Positions 36,664 to 45,701 of a stretch of 64,000 nucleotides of DNA are shown one piece after another. Position 1 is the stretch's first letter. The number at the start of each line of letters is the position of its first letter. Location of the stretch: assembly GCA_964521195.1 (NCBI GenBank), contig CAZFRE010000001.1, forward strand, positions 310,001 to 374,000. The letters are read 5' to 3'. The notes beneath the pieces are model-generated. The model made no database searches. It was not told where the DNA came from and saw only the letters and a list, made by a program, of their open reading frames with translations. Position numbers and translations under genes: made by a program. The stretch is from CAWDNM01 sp964521195. GTDB taxonomy: Bacteria; Actinomycetota; Coriobacteriia; Anaerosomatales; JAAXUF01.

Positions 36664-38115
36664 TTGGCTGGAGCTGAGTGGCAGGCGGTCGCGCTGATCG
36701 TCGTCGACATCGCGATCGTCATCTACTGGATCATCGTGTCGGTGCTCATCATCTCGCAGGACCGAGACCCCAACGCCACGCTCGCGTGGCTGCTCATCCT
36801 GTTCGCAGTGCCGTTCTTGGGGCTCGTCATCTACTTCCTGTTCGGCCGCAACTGGGCCCACAACATCCAGAACTCGCCGGCGACACGCCGGCTGCACGAC
36901 GAGATCGACCGCTTCATGCCCACGGTGTACCAGCCGTTCGCCGAGGCCTCGCGTGAGTTCCAGTCCGAGGCCTCGCCACAGGTCTTGCGCATCGCCAATC
37001 TCGGCGGTGTGGCGCAAGGTGCACCCGTACTGCCGGTGCGCACGTTCGAGCTGTTCGGATCGGGGGAGGAGTACTTCGATGTGCTGCTCGCCGATCTTGC
37101 CTCGGCGAAGCGGTTCGTCCACATGGCGTACTTCATCTGGGAGGCCGACGAGCTCACGGCTCGGATCACGGAGGTGCTGCTCGACCGCCTCGCGGCCGGT
37201 GTCGAGGTGCGGATCGCCAACGACGTGTACGGAAGCCTTCGCTACTCCAAAGCCGAGATGCGGGCGATGAGCCGCGCCGGCGCGCACATCGGGTTCGACC
37301 GCAGCCAACTCGCACGCGTGAACTATCGCAACCACCGCAAGATCACCGTGGTCGACGGGGAGATCGGGCACACGGGCGGATTCAACGTCGGCCAGGAGTA
37401 CATCGACGGTGGCAAGCGGTTCCCGGCGTGGCGCGACACCGGCGTGCGCATCACGGGCCCGGCGGTCGCCGAACTCGAGAAGCTCTTCGGCATGCGGTGG
37501 TTTCGCACGACGGGCCAGAGCCTGTTCAGGCAGGAGTATTACCCCGACCCGTCGCTTGCGCACGGCGACGTGATGGTGCAGTCCGTGCACCAGGGCTACG
37601 ACGAGGCGTGGGATCCGATCACGCGCGGCTACCAGCTGGCGATCTCGGGCGCGCAGGAGCGCATCATGATCCAGTCGCCCTACTTCATCCCTGATGCGAC
37701 CACCCTCGACGTGCTCATCAACGCGGCCGCGGGTGGCGTGCGTGTCGACTTCATGACGACGAGTTGGCTCGACAAGAAGCTGCCGTGGTACGCCGCCGAG
37801 TCCTACTTCGAGCCCCTGCTCGTGGCCGGCGCACGCGTGTGGCAGTGGCAAGACGGGTTCTTCCACGCCAAGTCGCTCACCGTCGACGGTGAGATGACCG
37901 CGGCCGGCACGATGAACACCGACCTGCGCAGCTTCCGTATCAACAAGGAGAACATGGTATGGGCGTTCGACCGCGACGCCGCGGCGCGGGCCACCGCCAT
38001 GTTCGAGGCCGATCTCGAGCGGTGCCGGGAGCTGACGCTCGATGAGGTACGCGAGTGGTCGCGGTTCCGCCGCTTCCGCAACTCGACGGCGCGGCTGCTC
38101 TCGAACCTGATGTAG
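36664..38115 (+). CDS. cls: Cardiolipin synthase (phospholipase D family)
   Basis: 483 residues. Two N-terminal membrane helices (about 5-28 and 35-58) precede the catalytic halves. Both HKD motifs are intact: HRKITVVDGEIGHTGG and HAKSLTVDGEMTAAGT. The enzyme condenses two phosphatidylglycerols into cardiolipin and glycerol at the inner membrane face. The start is the rare TTG at 36664, chosen because AAGGGGAGG lies 4 nt before it; a GTG at 36643 has no ribosome site. Confidence 0.93.
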   Translation: MAGAEWQAVALIVVDIAIVIYWIIVSVLIISQDRDPNATLAWLLILFAVPFLGLVIYFLFGRNWAHNIQNSPATRRLHDEIDRFMPTVYQPFAEASREFQSEASPQVLRIANLGGVAQGAPVLPVRTFELFGSGEEYFDVLLADLASAKRFVHMAYFIWEADELTARITEVLLDRLAAGVEVRIANDVYGSLRYSKAEMRAMSRAGAHIGFDRSQLARVNYRNHRKITVVDGEIGHTGGFNVGQEYIDGGKRFPAWRDTGVRITGPAVAELEKLFGMRWFRTTGQSLFRQEYYPDPSLAHGDVMVQSVHQGYDEAWDPITRGYQLAISGAQERIMIQSPYFIPDATTLDVLINAAAGGVRVDFMTTSWLDKKLPWYAAESYFEPLLVAGARVWQWQDGFFHAKSLTVDGEMTAAGTMNTDLRSFRINKENMVWAFDRDAAARATAMFEADLERCRELTLDEVREWSRFRRFRNSTARLLSNLM

Positions 38116-38141
38116 CGGCTGCGGTTCACCGCATCTCAGCG

Positions 38142-38166
38142 GCGCCTTCTCATCCGTGAGAGGCGC
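38142..38166 (+). terminator. Hairpin after the cardiolipin synthase gene
   Basis: GCGCCT-CTCA and TGAG-AGGCGC pair with a single bulged T and a TCCG loop, 27 nt after the stop. The tail lacks a long T-run. Confidence 0.5.
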
Positions 38167-38270
38167 GCCACGCCTCCACACAATGCCCATTAATGGTCCA
38201 TAAGAAGTTGGCGTGCTACTTGCCATACTCGTGAGTGTCGGGGCCTGCCTCCCGGCGGATTGGACCAGCA

Positions 38271-40088
38271 GTGAGCCTCAGGACCAGCAGTCACGCCACA
38301 ACCCGCGGCGCCGCGGCAGCCTTCGTGCTGCTCGCGGCCGTTGCGTATGGCGCATCTGCGGTCACGGCAGCCCGCGCCGACAGCCCCCACCTCAGCGCAT
38401 CGACCGACACCTCCAGCTGTGCGGCTTGCCACTGGAGCCATGCGGCCACGCACCCCACACTCACGCGCAGTACCGACGCCTCCGACGCCGTCACGCCGAC
38501 GTGCCTGTCGTGTCACAGCGGTGTGGATGATGAGATCTCGAACGTCACGAGTGGCACGGTCGACTCGTTCTCGCTGCCATCCGGGCATTCGATAGATCCC
38601 GACTCCGGACTCGACGCGCATATCGCCGGCTGCGAGACGTGCCACGACATCCACGGGTCCTCGGAAGAGACGCGACGCACTCCTGCGCGGACGATCAACG
38701 GGGTCTCGGTCTCCTCGGCGGACAAGCAGACGTGCGTGGCCTGCCACGCGTCATCTGAAGACTGGTTCGGTGCAGGCTACCCCGCAACCGACAGCCCGAC
38801 TCGCGACGCGACCGGCTACCCCGTGGCCGGCACATGGCCCGGTCCGAGCACGTACGAGTCCCAGACCAACGCACACCGTCTGATCCCCGAATCGACACGC
38901 ACGGTCGGCGTGAGCGAGCCGATCATGCGCGAGGAGGGCTCCTGCCTCTACTGCCACGCCGCTCACGGCGCAGCCAACGCCTACGACGGCCTCGTGACCA
39001 CGTACACGGTTCCGAGTACCGCCACGCTCGAGGCGGACCGCACGGATGGTGACTACGCGGCCGTGTGCTTCGAGTGCCACGGCGGCTCCACGCCGGCGGG
39101 CTTCGATGACCGGCCCGTCGATATCAAGCAGTTCGCGACGGTATCCGGCGCAGGCGGCCACTCGATCGTCACGAGCGGTGGGGCACTACCGGTCGGCGCG
39201 CAGCTGCCGTGCTTCGAGTGCCACAACCCGCACGGCTCGACGCGTGGCAATGCGGCCAACATCTCCGATGAACTCGGCGGCTCCCTGGCGACCACGAGCG
39301 CTGCCGGCGTCCGTGCGTTCTGCTTCACCTGCCACACCACGAGCGACACGGTGGCCGGGTGGAGCAGCACCGACGAGACGTACACCCCGGTGGTGTGGAG
39401 CGACGAGGTCGTGGGATTGCCGCGTGAGGGTGCACTGCTGAACCTGCCGGACACGGCGGGGCACAGCCAGGAAGACACCGCGTCGTGCTACGAGTGCCAC
39501 GGTGACGACTACAACGAGGATGGCAACAACGTTCACAACCCGGCCGACCCGCACGCCGGCCGGTTCGCCATCGCGGCGCCGCTCGGCGAGAGCATGCTGA
39601 CGACCCCGACAGTCGAGGCGACTTCGAGTGTCGACGCATCCGCATCGCTGGATGCCAGCGCGAGCCTCGTGGCGACCGGCAGCATCGTGGCGACCGGCAC
39701 CGTCGTCGTGCCCGATGCCGGCGTGCCGAGCGAACCGTCATCCGGCGTAGCGGCGGCCGACCTCATCGCGCCACTGACCGCCTCCGACGCGGTCGCCACC
39801 TACAGCGTCACTGCGACGATCACGTTGACTGCGGCCGATGACGCCGGCGGGAGCGGGGTCGCCGAGACGTTCTGGTCGCTCGACGGCGGTGAGCTCTGCA
39901 CCGGCACGGTCGTCGCGACGTCGACGCCGGGCACCCACACGCTCACGTTCTGGTCGGTGGATGTGGCGGGCAACGCCGAGCCGGCCAACACCGTCGACTT
40001 CACGGTCGAAGACGCCCTGACGTACTCGGCGATGCCTGCGCTGATCGCCCGGCGCGGCTGGGTGATCGGCGAGCGCTCGGGCAGCTAG
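38271..40088 (+). CDS. Secreted nonahaem cytochrome c with Ig-like C-terminal module
   Basis: About 605 residues. The signal peptide has core AAAFVLLAAVAYGASAV. Nine CxxCH haem-binding motifs are present: CAACH, CLSCH, CETCH, CVACH, CLYCH, CFECH twice, CFTCH and CYECH, with many extra His as axial ligands. A Ser/Thr/Ala linker then joins an OmpL47-like Ig module with FWSVDVAGNAEP near the C-terminus. Haem chains of this kind carry electrons across or outside the envelope. No cytochrome c maturation genes are in the window. The start is uncertain: GTG at 38271 gives a clean signal peptide, but its ribosome site is weak; GTG at 38235 is the alternative. Confidence 0.9.
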   Translation: MSLRTSSHATTRGAAAAFVLLAAVAYGASAVTAARADSPHLSASTDTSSCAACHWSHAATHPTLTRSTDASDAVTPTCLSCHSGVDDEISNVTSGTVDSFSLPSGHSIDPDSGLDAHIAGCETCHDIHGSSEETRRTPARTINGVSVSSADKQTCVACHASSEDWFGAGYPATDSPTRDATGYPVAGTWPGPSTYESQTNAHRLIPESTRTVGVSEPIMREEGSCLYCHAAHGAANAYDGLVTTYTVPSTATLEADRTDGDYAAVCFECHGGSTPAGFDDRPVDIKQFATVSGAGGHSIVTSGGALPVGAQLPCFECHNPHGSTRGNAANISDELGGSLATTSAAGVRAFCFTCHTTSDTVAGWSSTDETYTPVVWSDEVVGLPREGALLNLPDTAGHSQEDTASCYECHGDDYNEDGNNVHNPADPHAGRFAIAAPLGESMLTTPTVEATSSVDASASLDASASLVATGSIVATGTVVVPDAGVPSEPSSGVAAADLIAPLTASDAVATYSVTATITLTAADDAGGSGVAETFWSLDGGELCTGTVVATSTPGTHTLTFWSVDVAGNAEPANTVDFTVEDALTYSAMPALIARRGWVIGERSGS

Positions 40089-40094
40089 CGCGTC

Positions 40095-41585
40095 TCACTC
40101 GCGCTCCCACTTCATCGATCGCCTGACCGCCTCGCTCCACAGCACGCGCAGCGCCTCCATCCGAGCGACCTCGTCGGGCTGCGCCGGGTAGGTCTGCGCG
40201 ACCGCTCGGAGGAGCGGGAGGTCGTCGGGTCCTGCGAACACGCCAACCGCGAGTCCTGCCAGGTAGGCGGCGCCGAGCGCGGTCGACTCGGCGAGTTGCG
40301 CGACTTCGACGGGGCGGTCGAGTACGTTGGCGAGCGTCTGCATGACAAGCGAGTTCACCGTGACGCCGCCGTCGGCGCGCACGGATTCCAGGTTGTGGCC
40401 GGCGTCTGTCTCCATCGCCACCATGAGGTCGCCCACCTGCAGCGGGATCGCCTCCATCGCCGCGCGTGCGATGTGCGCGTCGGTGGCGCCGCGCGTCAGA
40501 CCGAAGATCGCGCCACGCGCGAGCGGGTCCCACTCAGGAGCGCCGAGCCCCGTGAGCGCGGGCACGAATACGACGCCGTTACTGTCCGGCACCGTCTCGG
40601 CGAGCGCCTGCGCGGCGGCGGGGGAGTCGGCGAGCTTGAGGCCTTCGACCACCCACTGCACCACCGCGCCGCCCATGAAGATGGAGCCCTCGAGCGCGTA
40701 CTCGAGCTCCTCGCCGATCTGCGCCGCGACAGTGGCCGCGAGCACTTCCGAGTGTGGGCGGGTGGTTCCGGAGTGCATGAGCGCGAAGATCCCCGTCCCG
40801 AACGTCACCTTCGCGTCGCCCGCCGAGAAGCACCCGTTGCCAACGAGCGCCGCCTGCTGATCGCCCACGATCGATGCGACCGGGATCGCGGCGTCGAACA
40901 CGCCTGCGGCGGTCGAACCGACCACCTGCGACGAGCGCACGACCTCTGGCATGAGCGCCCGCGGTACGCGAAACAGGCCGAGCAGTTCGTCGTCCCACAC
41001 GCCGCGCTCGATGTCGAAGAGCAACGTTCGCGACGCGTTCGAGGAGTCGGTGGCGTGCACGGTACCGCCGGTCAGCTGCCACACGAACCAGGTGTCGACC
41101 GTCCCGAACGCGAGCTCGCCCGCCTCGGCCCGCTCGCGCGCACCCTCCACGTTGTCGAGCACCCACGCGATCTTGCTCGCCGAGAAGTACGGGTCGATCG
41201 GCAGGCCGGTCTTGGCGCGAACGCGCGGGCCGACGCCGGTGGCCGCGAGCGCCTCGCACGTCTCGGCGGTTCGCCGGTCCTGCCAGACGATCGCGTTCAT
41301 GAGCGGCTCGCCGGTCGCGCGGTCCCACACGATCACGGTCTCGCGCTGGTTCGTCACGCCGAGCCCGGCGATATCGCCCGCCTGCACGCCCGCCTGCACG
41401 ATGGCGTTGCGAGCGCACTCGAGCTGGTTGTTCCACATGAGCACAGCGTCCTGCTCGACCCAGCCAGCCTGGGGAAACACCTGCGGCAGCGGTATCTGCA
41501 CCTGTGCGAGCTTCCGGCCCAGGTCATCGAAGACGATCGCCCGGGAGCTGGTCGTACCTTGGTCGAGCGCGAGGATGAACGACAT
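40095..41585 (-). CDS. glpK: Glycerol kinase
   Basis: 496 residues, the standard length. FGGY kinase motifs: ALDQGTTSSRAIVFD at the N-terminus, SWVEQDA-like GWVEQDAVLMWNNQL, NQRETVIVWDRATGEP, IVWQDRRT, the ATP-binding GTGIFALMH and a C-terminal ADGGVTVNSLVMQ. It phosphorylates glycerol to glycerol 3-phosphate. The ATG at 41585 has GGAG upstream; the in-frame extension to 41705 lacks coding character. No glycerol facilitator or dehydrogenase is nearby. Confidence 0.96.
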   Translation of the reverse strand: MSFILALDQGTTSSRAIVFDDLGRKLAQVQIPLPQVFPQAGWVEQDAVLMWNNQLECARNAIVQAGVQAGDIAGLGVTNQRETVIVWDRATGEPLMNAIVWQDRRTAETCEALAATGVGPRVRAKTGLPIDPYFSASKIAWVLDNVEGARERAEAGELAFGTVDTWFVWQLTGGTVHATDSSNASRTLLFDIERGVWDDELLGLFRVPRALMPEVVRSSQVVGSTAAGVFDAAIPVASIVGDQQAALVGNGCFSAGDAKVTFGTGIFALMHSGTTRPHSEVLAATVAAQIGEELEYALEGSIFMGGAVVQWVVEGLKLADSPAAAQALAETVPDSNGVVFVPALTGLGAPEWDPLARGAIFGLTRGATDAHIARAAMEAIPLQVGDLMVAMETDAGHNLESVRADGGVTVNSLVMQTLANVLDRPVEVAQLAESTALGAAYLAGLAVGVFAGPDDLPLLRAVAQTYPAQPDEVARMEALRVLWSEAVRRSMKWERE

Positions 41586-41674
41586 CGGAGCTCCTTCGGC
41601 TGCGCGAAGCGGATATGTGGGTGTTGTTCCCGAGCAGGTCGTTCGCGTAGCGATTGTAGTCGTCGAGTCTTGGG

Positions 41675-41694
41675 AACGAACGACACGGTTCGTT
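41675..41694. promoter_or_regulatory. Inverted repeat in the glpK divergent promoter region
   Basis: AACGAAC (41675-41681) and GTTCGTT (41688-41694) are perfect 7-bp arms around GACACG, lying between leftward glpK and the rightward iron-sulfur operon. The size and position suit an operator for either gene. Confidence 0.45.
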
Positions 41695-41739
41695 ACGAAT
41701 TTCACGATGTCAGGCGCGGCGGACTCAGCGGAGGCTCGA

Positions 41740-42309
41740 ATGAAGAAGGGGTTGCGCGCGACGTTGTGGGTGGTGGCCGGGCTGGCGGTGGTCTTCAGCC
41801 TGGGTGCCTACAACAAGTCCATCGGGTCGGGCGAGCGGGGGAGTTTCGTCATGAACTACCCGGCGAGCGGGACCGCAGCAGGCGGCCCCTCGCCTCGGGC
41901 GCTGACGGGGCAAGTCGTCGTCTCGCTTGATGATGCGGGCGCGATCAAGCGCGCGCTCCAGCCGGATGTGATCGAGGTCGCTTCGCATGTCGTGTCCAAT
42001 GTCGGCGACGTCCCGCGGCGCATCCGCTTCGAGACGGCAGGGTTCCCCTCCGGGCTCGAGTTGCACTCGCGCGATCGCGCCTGGAACCCCGTGACTCATG
42101 AGATCGAACGCGACCTGCCTCCCGGCTCCTCCGTCGACTTCGGCCTTCTCGTGCGGCTGCCGAGCCCATTGCCCGATCGGGCGGTGGCTGCCAGCGGCAC
42201 CATTCGGATCGTCGACGCGCGATCGGGAGAGCGACTGAGCTCGCTCCCGGTCCAGTTCCGGCGCGAGGGATACCCGGTGCAGGCAGGTGACTGCTGTGCA
42301 CCTCAGTGA
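41740..42309 (+). CDS. Membrane-anchored beta-domain protein opening an iron-sulfur membrane operon
   Basis: 189 residues. One N-terminal membrane helix (about 6-24, LRATLWVVAGLAVVFSLGAY) is followed by an extracellular domain of Ig-like character (SHVVSNVGDVPRRIRFETAGFP, PPGSSVDFGLLVRL). It ends with an adjacent Cys pair in AGDCCAPQ. I do not recognise a family. The ATG at 41740 has GGAGG 6 nt upstream. The next gene starts inside its 3' end, so the two are translationally coupled. Confidence 0.7.
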   Translation: MKKGLRATLWVVAGLAVVFSLGAYNKSIGSGERGSFVMNYPASGTAAGGPSPRALTGQVVVSLDDAGAIKRALQPDVIEVASHVVSNVGDVPRRIRFETAGFPSGLELHSRDRAWNPVTHEIERDLPPGSSVDFGLLVRLPSPLPDRAVAASGTIRIVDARSGERLSSLPVQFRREGYPVQAGDCCAPQ

Positions 42310-43156
42310 TGGGGTCACCCGTAACCGCCTGCGGCGTCTGGTGGGATTCGCCCTCGGTCTCGTGCTCTTCTACGCCCCGTTCGCGCTGCTGGTCCGGGGC
42401 TTCGGGATACTCTTTCCGAGCACGGCGGCAGGGACTTCGATCTCGGACGTGCACGGAGCGTGCCTTCGGATGCCGCTGGGCTGGCTGGCCCAGCCCTGGA
42501 TGTGGGGAACACTGGCGAACAGCCCCGCCTCATGGCTGCCGATCGCCGTCTTGCCGCTGGCAGCCATGGCGGCAGGTCCGCTGTTCTGCGGCTGGTTGTG
42601 CCCTGCAGGCGCGCTGCCCGAGTATCTCGGCCGAGCGGTTCCGGACCGTTTCAAGTTCGACTTCAAAGGTACCGTCGACATCGTCCCGCTGCGGTACGGG
42701 TTCCTCGCAGGCATCATGCTGGTGCCGTTTGTGGCATCGAGCATCTGCTGCTCGTTCTGCAACTTCAATCAGATGCAGTACCTGGTGGGCGGCGTGTTCG
42801 GTGATCTGTCCGGGTTCGCATACTTCAGTTCTATGGGAGTGCTCGCGGCCGCCGTATGGATCGTCCCCCTCGGCCTGTTCACTCGGGGCGGGCGTGGTTG
42901 GTGCCTGTTCCTGTGCCCGGCCGGCACCGTTCAGGGCCTGGCGTCGAAGCTCACGGCACGGCTCCCGTGGGCTGTGCGCGTGCGGCGTGACCACGGCGCT
43001 TGCACGAGTTGCGGCCAATGCGAGGATGTCTGTCCGATGAGGGCCGCGGATGCGGCTGCGGATTCTGCGCCCGACATCGACGGTCACCTGTGCATCCAAT
43101 GCCAGGACTGCGTGGCCACCTGCCCTGCGGGGGCTCTGTCGTACCGGAGGCCCTGA
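42296..43156 (+). CDS. NapH/NosR-like membrane ferredoxin
   Basis: 286 residues. Four to five membrane helices carry two cytoplasm-facing Cys motifs typical of NapH/NosR/CcoG-like proteins, FCGWLCPAGALPEY and CLFLCPAGTVQG, plus an unusual SSICCSFCNFNQ. The C-terminus has two [4Fe-4S] ferredoxin motifs, CTSCGQCEDVCPM and CIQCQDCVATCPA. Such proteins move electrons between membrane quinols or ferredoxin and periplasmic enzymes. Start GTG at 42296 has AGGTGA 5 nt before; GTG 42287 is possible. No nitrate or nitrous oxide reductase is present, so the partner is unknown. Confidence 0.85.
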   Translation: MHLSDGVTRNRLRRLVGFALGLVLFYAPFALLVRGFGILFPSTAAGTSISDVHGACLRMPLGWLAQPWMWGTLANSPASWLPIAVLPLAAMAAGPLFCGWLCPAGALPEYLGRAVPDRFKFDFKGTVDIVPLRYGFLAGIMLVPFVASSICCSFCNFNQMQYLVGGVFGDLSGFAYFSSMGVLAAAVWIVPLGLFTRGGRGWCLFLCPAGTVQGLASKLTARLPWAVRVRRDHGACTSCGQCEDVCPMRAADAAADSAPDIDGHLCIQCQDCVATCPAGALSYRRP

Positions 43157-43422
43157 TGGGCGATCCGAAGACACGTGCGGGCTCGTTCCTGGCTGCCGTT
43201 GGCACGCTTGGGCTGGCCGGAGTACTCACCAGGGGTTGCCCGGGGTCGTGCCAGTCATGCGTCTCGTGCGCGAACGCGCTGGTGCCGCTCGGGGCCTCGG
43301 TCGCTGCGGTGGGCGGTGCGTTCGTGACGTCGGCGGTGCTCCGCCATCGGAGCTCGAACGACCACACGGGTGGGCGAGATGCTGTGCGCAAGGCGCGAGG
43401 CGACGGCTCCGGGAACCCGTGA
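43156..43422 (+). CDS. Small Cys-rich membrane protein of the iron-sulfur operon
   Basis: 88 residues. Two hydrophobic segments (about 10-26 and 43-63) flank the motif CPGSCQSCVSCAN, four Cys in 11 residues, enough to ligate a metal or [4Fe-4S] cluster. The tail is basic. It overlaps the NapH-like gene by TGATG and ends the operon. I know no named family; a small electron-transfer or cluster-carrying subunit is inferred from context. Confidence 0.68.
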   Translation: MGDPKTRAGSFLAAVGTLGLAGVLTRGCPGSCQSCVSCANALVPLGASVAAVGGAFVTSAVLRHRSSNDHTGGRDAVRKARGDGSGNP

Positions 43423-43527
43423 GCAGCCGCTCGTCGGGCTGGTGGCGCGCGGCGCCCTGCACTTGCCCCCCACGGGCGTGAAAGCTACCGTCGAGCGTGA
43501 CAGCGTAACTTCGTGCGGGAGGCCGAC

Positions 43528-44205
43528 GTGAGCGACTTCGGACCACGACGGGACTACGGGCGTATCCGCGAGCGCCCGTATCGGCATGGCAGCCACGATC
43601 GCGAGAAGCGCCTGCAGTTCACCATCGGAGTCGGCGCAGCCATCATGCTGGTGCTCGGCGCGGGAATCGGGTTCGCGCTCGGCAGGGCCACGGCGCCGAC
43701 ACCCGATCCCACGGAGCCTGCGACCATCGTCGAGGAGACGACGCTGCCCGCCGGCGTCATCGAGGACGTCCCCACCGAGAGCGTCGACGCGAGCTTCACC
43801 GACGACGTCACGCTGTCCGAGGAGCCCACGGAAGACGTCAAGCCGCCCACGAGGCCCAAGCAACTCGCGCCCTCCAACGGCGCGGTGATCGATGCCACGA
43901 ATGTGTACCTGAAGTGGTCGAAGTCGAAGGACGATTCCGGATCGGTGACGTACTCCTTCGAGATCCAGGACCGGCTCTCGAACGGCACGTACGGCCGCAC
44001 GCAGGTCATCAAGAAGCTCAAGAAGCGCCAGTACTACGCACGCGTGCTCTCAGTGAAGCGCCGTTGGCGCGTGTGGGCAGTGGACGAGGCCGGCAACAAG
44101 AGCAAGAAGAGCCCGTGGCACTACTACATCAAGAAGTACACGCCGCCGGCGACCCCGAAGAAGTCGACGAACACGTCGGACAGCAAGAGCGACGAGACGA
44201 CGTAG
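43528..44205 (+). CDS. Membrane-anchored protein with FN3-like extracellular domain
   Basis: 225 residues. A basic cytoplasmic N-terminus, one membrane helix (about 32-53, FTIGVGAAIMLVLGAGIGFALG), an acidic Thr/Glu/Pro-rich linker and an FN3-like domain (about 110-200: LAPSNGAVIDATNVYLKWS, YSFEIQD, RRWRVWAVDEAGNKS). The tail is Lys/Ser/Thr-rich. It begins with GTG 43528, 5 nt after GGGAGG. No enzymatic motif; probably a surface-exposed structural or binding protein. Confidence 0.75.
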   Translation: MSDFGPRRDYGRIRERPYRHGSHDREKRLQFTIGVGAAIMLVLGAGIGFALGRATAPTPDPTEPATIVEETTLPAGVIEDVPTESVDASFTDDVTLSEEPTEDVKPPTRPKQLAPSNGAVIDATNVYLKWSKSKDDSGSVTYSFEIQDRLSNGTYGRTQVIKKLKKRQYYARVLSVKRRWRVWAVDEAGNKSKKSPWHYYIKKYTPPATPKKSTNTSDSKSDETT

Positions 44206-44298
44206 CCACGACGCAGCTGCCGCCTGTCGTCTGACTTGCTGGGAGTCGGACCCTTCGGGCAGAAACCCCGTACAGGTCGTTCGGGTACGGAGGTGCAC

Positions 44299-45639
44299 GT
44301 GGCCGAGAACGAGTTCGACGTCATCGTCATCGGTACGGGAGTAGCGGGTCAGACCGCCGCCGAGGAGCTCGCCGCTGCCGGCAAGCGTGTCGCCGTGGTC
44401 GAGTGTCGAGAGGTCGGTGGCACGTGCGCGCTGCGCGGCTGCGAGCCGAAGAAGGCGCTGTTCAGCATCGCCGAGGCGTCCGAGCGCGCGCGGGCGCATC
44501 TCGGCGACGGGGTCACCGGCTGTGGTCCGGTCCAGTGGTCCGAGTTGCTGGCCTTCAAGCGCACGTTCACCGATGACGCGTCCGAGGCGATCACGGGAGC
44601 GTTGACCGGCTCGGGCGTTTCGATCCTGAGAGGCGTCGCGGTCTTCTCGGACCCGAGCACCATCGTCGTGGACGGGACGCGCCACAGCGCGGACCACATC
44701 GTGGTCGCGACGGGCGCGCGATCTCGGCCCCTGGGCATCCCGGGCGAGGAACTGGTGCTGACGAGCGAGCAGTTCATGGCCGCCGAGTCGATCGGCCCAC
44801 GCGTCGTGTTCATCGGCGGCGGCTACGTGAGCTTCGAGTTCGCGCACATCGCAGACGCCACGGGGGCGCGGGTGACGATCGTCCATCGAGGTGAGCGCGT
44901 GCTCGACGGTTTCGAGCCTCGACTCGCGACGATGCTTGCCGATTCGTACCGCGCCCGTGGAATCGACATCATGCTCGGAGCTCCGGTGGCTGCGCTCAAA
45001 CGCGAGGGCGGCGGGCTTGCGGTGCTGCTGGGCGACGGCAGCCGCATCGAGTGCGATACGGTCGTGCACGGGGCGGGCCGAATCCCTGATCTCGAGGCGC
45101 TCGATCTCTCGGCGGGCGGTGTGGCGTTCGGGCCGCGCGGCATCGAAGTCGATGACGCCCTGCGAAGCACCTCGAATCCGCGCGTCTGGGCCGCTGGCGA
45201 CGCAGCGGCACTCGGGCCGCCACTGACCCCGGTCGGCATCGCTCAGGCGCGTGTGATCGTTCGTCAGCTCCTCGGTGACACGGGAGCGAGGTTCAGACCC
45301 CCGGCCGTGCCGAGCGTCGTGTTCTCCGACCCGCCACTCGCCAGGGTGGGGCTCACCGAGGCGTCGGCCGCCGAGAAGGGCCTCGATGTCGACGTCCGGT
45401 TCACCGACATGAGCGGATGGGCGTCGTCGCGCCGCGCAGGCGTCACCGCGGCTGGTGCCAGCATCCTCGTCGCACGAGACACAGGCATGGTGGTCGGCGC
45501 ACATCTGCTCGGTCCGCACGCCGACGAGATGATCAACGTGCTTGCGACAGCGATCATGGGGGGTGTGACGGCCGGCGAGCTCAAGAGCGCGATCTGGGCG
45601 TATCCGACATCAGGCTACGAACTCGTGTACCTGCTCTAG
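44299..45639 (+). CDS. FAD-dependent pyridine nucleotide-disulfide oxidoreductase
   Basis: 446 residues. The FAD-binding VIGTGVAGQTAAEELA, the redox-active Cys pair in GGTCALRGCEPKKAL, the NAD(P)-binding VVFIGGGYVSFEFA, the WAAGDAAAL loop and a C-terminal dimerisation domain are intact. The usual C-terminal catalytic HPT is AYPTSGYEL here, so the active-site base His is Tyr. It belongs to the lipoamide dehydrogenase/mercuric reductase/glutathione reductase group, but the substrate cannot be assigned. GTG at 44299 has GGAGG 5 nt upstream. A strong terminator follows. Confidence 0.9.
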   Translation: MAENEFDVIVIGTGVAGQTAAEELAAAGKRVAVVECREVGGTCALRGCEPKKALFSIAEASERARAHLGDGVTGCGPVQWSELLAFKRTFTDDASEAITGALTGSGVSILRGVAVFSDPSTIVVDGTRHSADHIVVATGARSRPLGIPGEELVLTSEQFMAAESIGPRVVFIGGGYVSFEFAHIADATGARVTIVHRGERVLDGFEPRLATMLADSYRARGIDIMLGAPVAALKREGGGLAVLLGDGSRIECDTVVHGAGRIPDLEALDLSAGGVAFGPRGIEVDDALRSTSNPRVWAAGDAAALGPPLTPVGIAQARVIVRQLLGDTGARFRPPAVPSVVFSDPPLARVGLTEASAAEKGLDVDVRFTDMSGWASSRRAGVTAAGASILVARDTGMVVGAHLLGPHADEMINVLATAIMGGVTAGELKSAIWAYPTSGYELVYLL

Positions 45640-45652
45640 CGCTTGCACGGCG

Positions 45653-45676
45653 AAGGGCGCCCCGTGGGGCGCCCTT
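45653..45676. terminator. Strong palindromic terminator between convergent genes
   Basis: AAGGGCGCCCC and GGGGCGCCCTT form an 11-bp perfect stem with a 2-nt loop, between the flavin reductase stop (45639) and the leftward gene stop (45702). It can act in both directions. Confidence 0.7.
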
Positions 45677-45701
45677 GCTGGTCAGAGCATGTGTCGCTGT
45701 G

